NCBI GenBank assembly: GCA_028688535.1
Contig: JAQTXY010000154.1
Location: 1 to 5,434, forward strand
Source: Methanothrix sp.
GTDB lineage: Archaea > Halobacteriota > Methanosarcinia > Methanotrichales > Methanotrichaceae
DNA length: 5,434 nt
Reading direction: 5' to 3'
This document shows, piece by piece, positions 5,369 to 5,434 of the stretch; the stretch's first letter is position 1, and each line of letters begins with the position of its first letter. The position numbers were made by a program, and so were the translations under genes. The notes under the pieces are model-generated. The model made no database searches and was not told where the DNA came from. It saw nothing but the letters and a program-made list of their open reading frames with translations.

Positions 5369-5434
5369 ATGCCCAAGGTGACCGTTTTGAATACATCAAC
5401 CGCCTCAGACCAGAGAGTCGAACGCGATGAATTT
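5369..5434 (+). CDS. N-terminal fragment of an unidentified protein (runs off right edge)
   Basis: Only 22 codons are visible, beginning MPKVTVLNTSTASDQRVERD, with no stop before the edge. Codon choice looks like the neighbouring genes, and it lies where a strong promoter predicts transcription to begin. No ribosome-binding site precedes the ATG. In-frame alternatives are ATG 5354, which overlaps the TATA box and is therefore unlikely, and GTG 5378. An out-of-frame ATG at 5427 could be the real start if the transcript has a leader. The fragment is too short to identify. Confidence 0.45.
   Translation, partial: MPKVTVLNTSTASDQRVERDEF

Overview
The window most likely comes from a methanogenic archaeon, probably Methanosarcinales and perhaps the Methanothrix (Methanosaeta) lineage. 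The main reasons are a minus-strand gene recognisable as methanogenesis marker protein 8 (DUF2099 type), TATA/BRE-like promoter elements with few bacterial-style signals, and several secreted beta-solenoid proteins of the kind common in these genomes. The lineage below 'methanogen' is inference.

Layout. Positions 1-786 (minus) hold the N-terminal 262 codons of a secreted pentapeptide-type repeat protein that runs off the left edge. It is read divergently from a dCMP deaminase gene (864-1307, plus). Then comes a large secreted protein (1371-3776, plus): signal peptide, right-handed parallel beta-helix, and seven W..LGG/GGD.ALW repeats that should form one seven-bladed PLL/tectonin-like beta-propeller. 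A small secreted protein follows (about 3838-4119, plus). It converges on the methanogenesis marker 8 gene (4192-5037, minus). A gap of about 330 bases, AT-rich in its right half, follows, ending in a strong archaeal promoter (5338-5355) and the first codons of a plus-strand reading frame that leaves the window at the right edge.

Function. The genes do not form one obvious pathway. The dCMP deaminase is housekeeping (dUMP supply for thymidylate). The marker 8 protein belongs to the methanogen core of unknown or poorly defined role. The three predicted exported proteins (pentapeptide protein, beta-helix/propeller protein, small protein) look like a cell-surface or extracellular set, possibly for glycan binding or aggregation. 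No mobile element, CRISPR array, tRNA or rRNA was seen.

The points most worth checking are the beta-helix/seven-blade fusion, the uncertain start of that gene (a strong ribosome-binding site and ATG lie one T away from the frame), a possible CTG start in the pentapeptide gene, and the strong promoter at the right edge.
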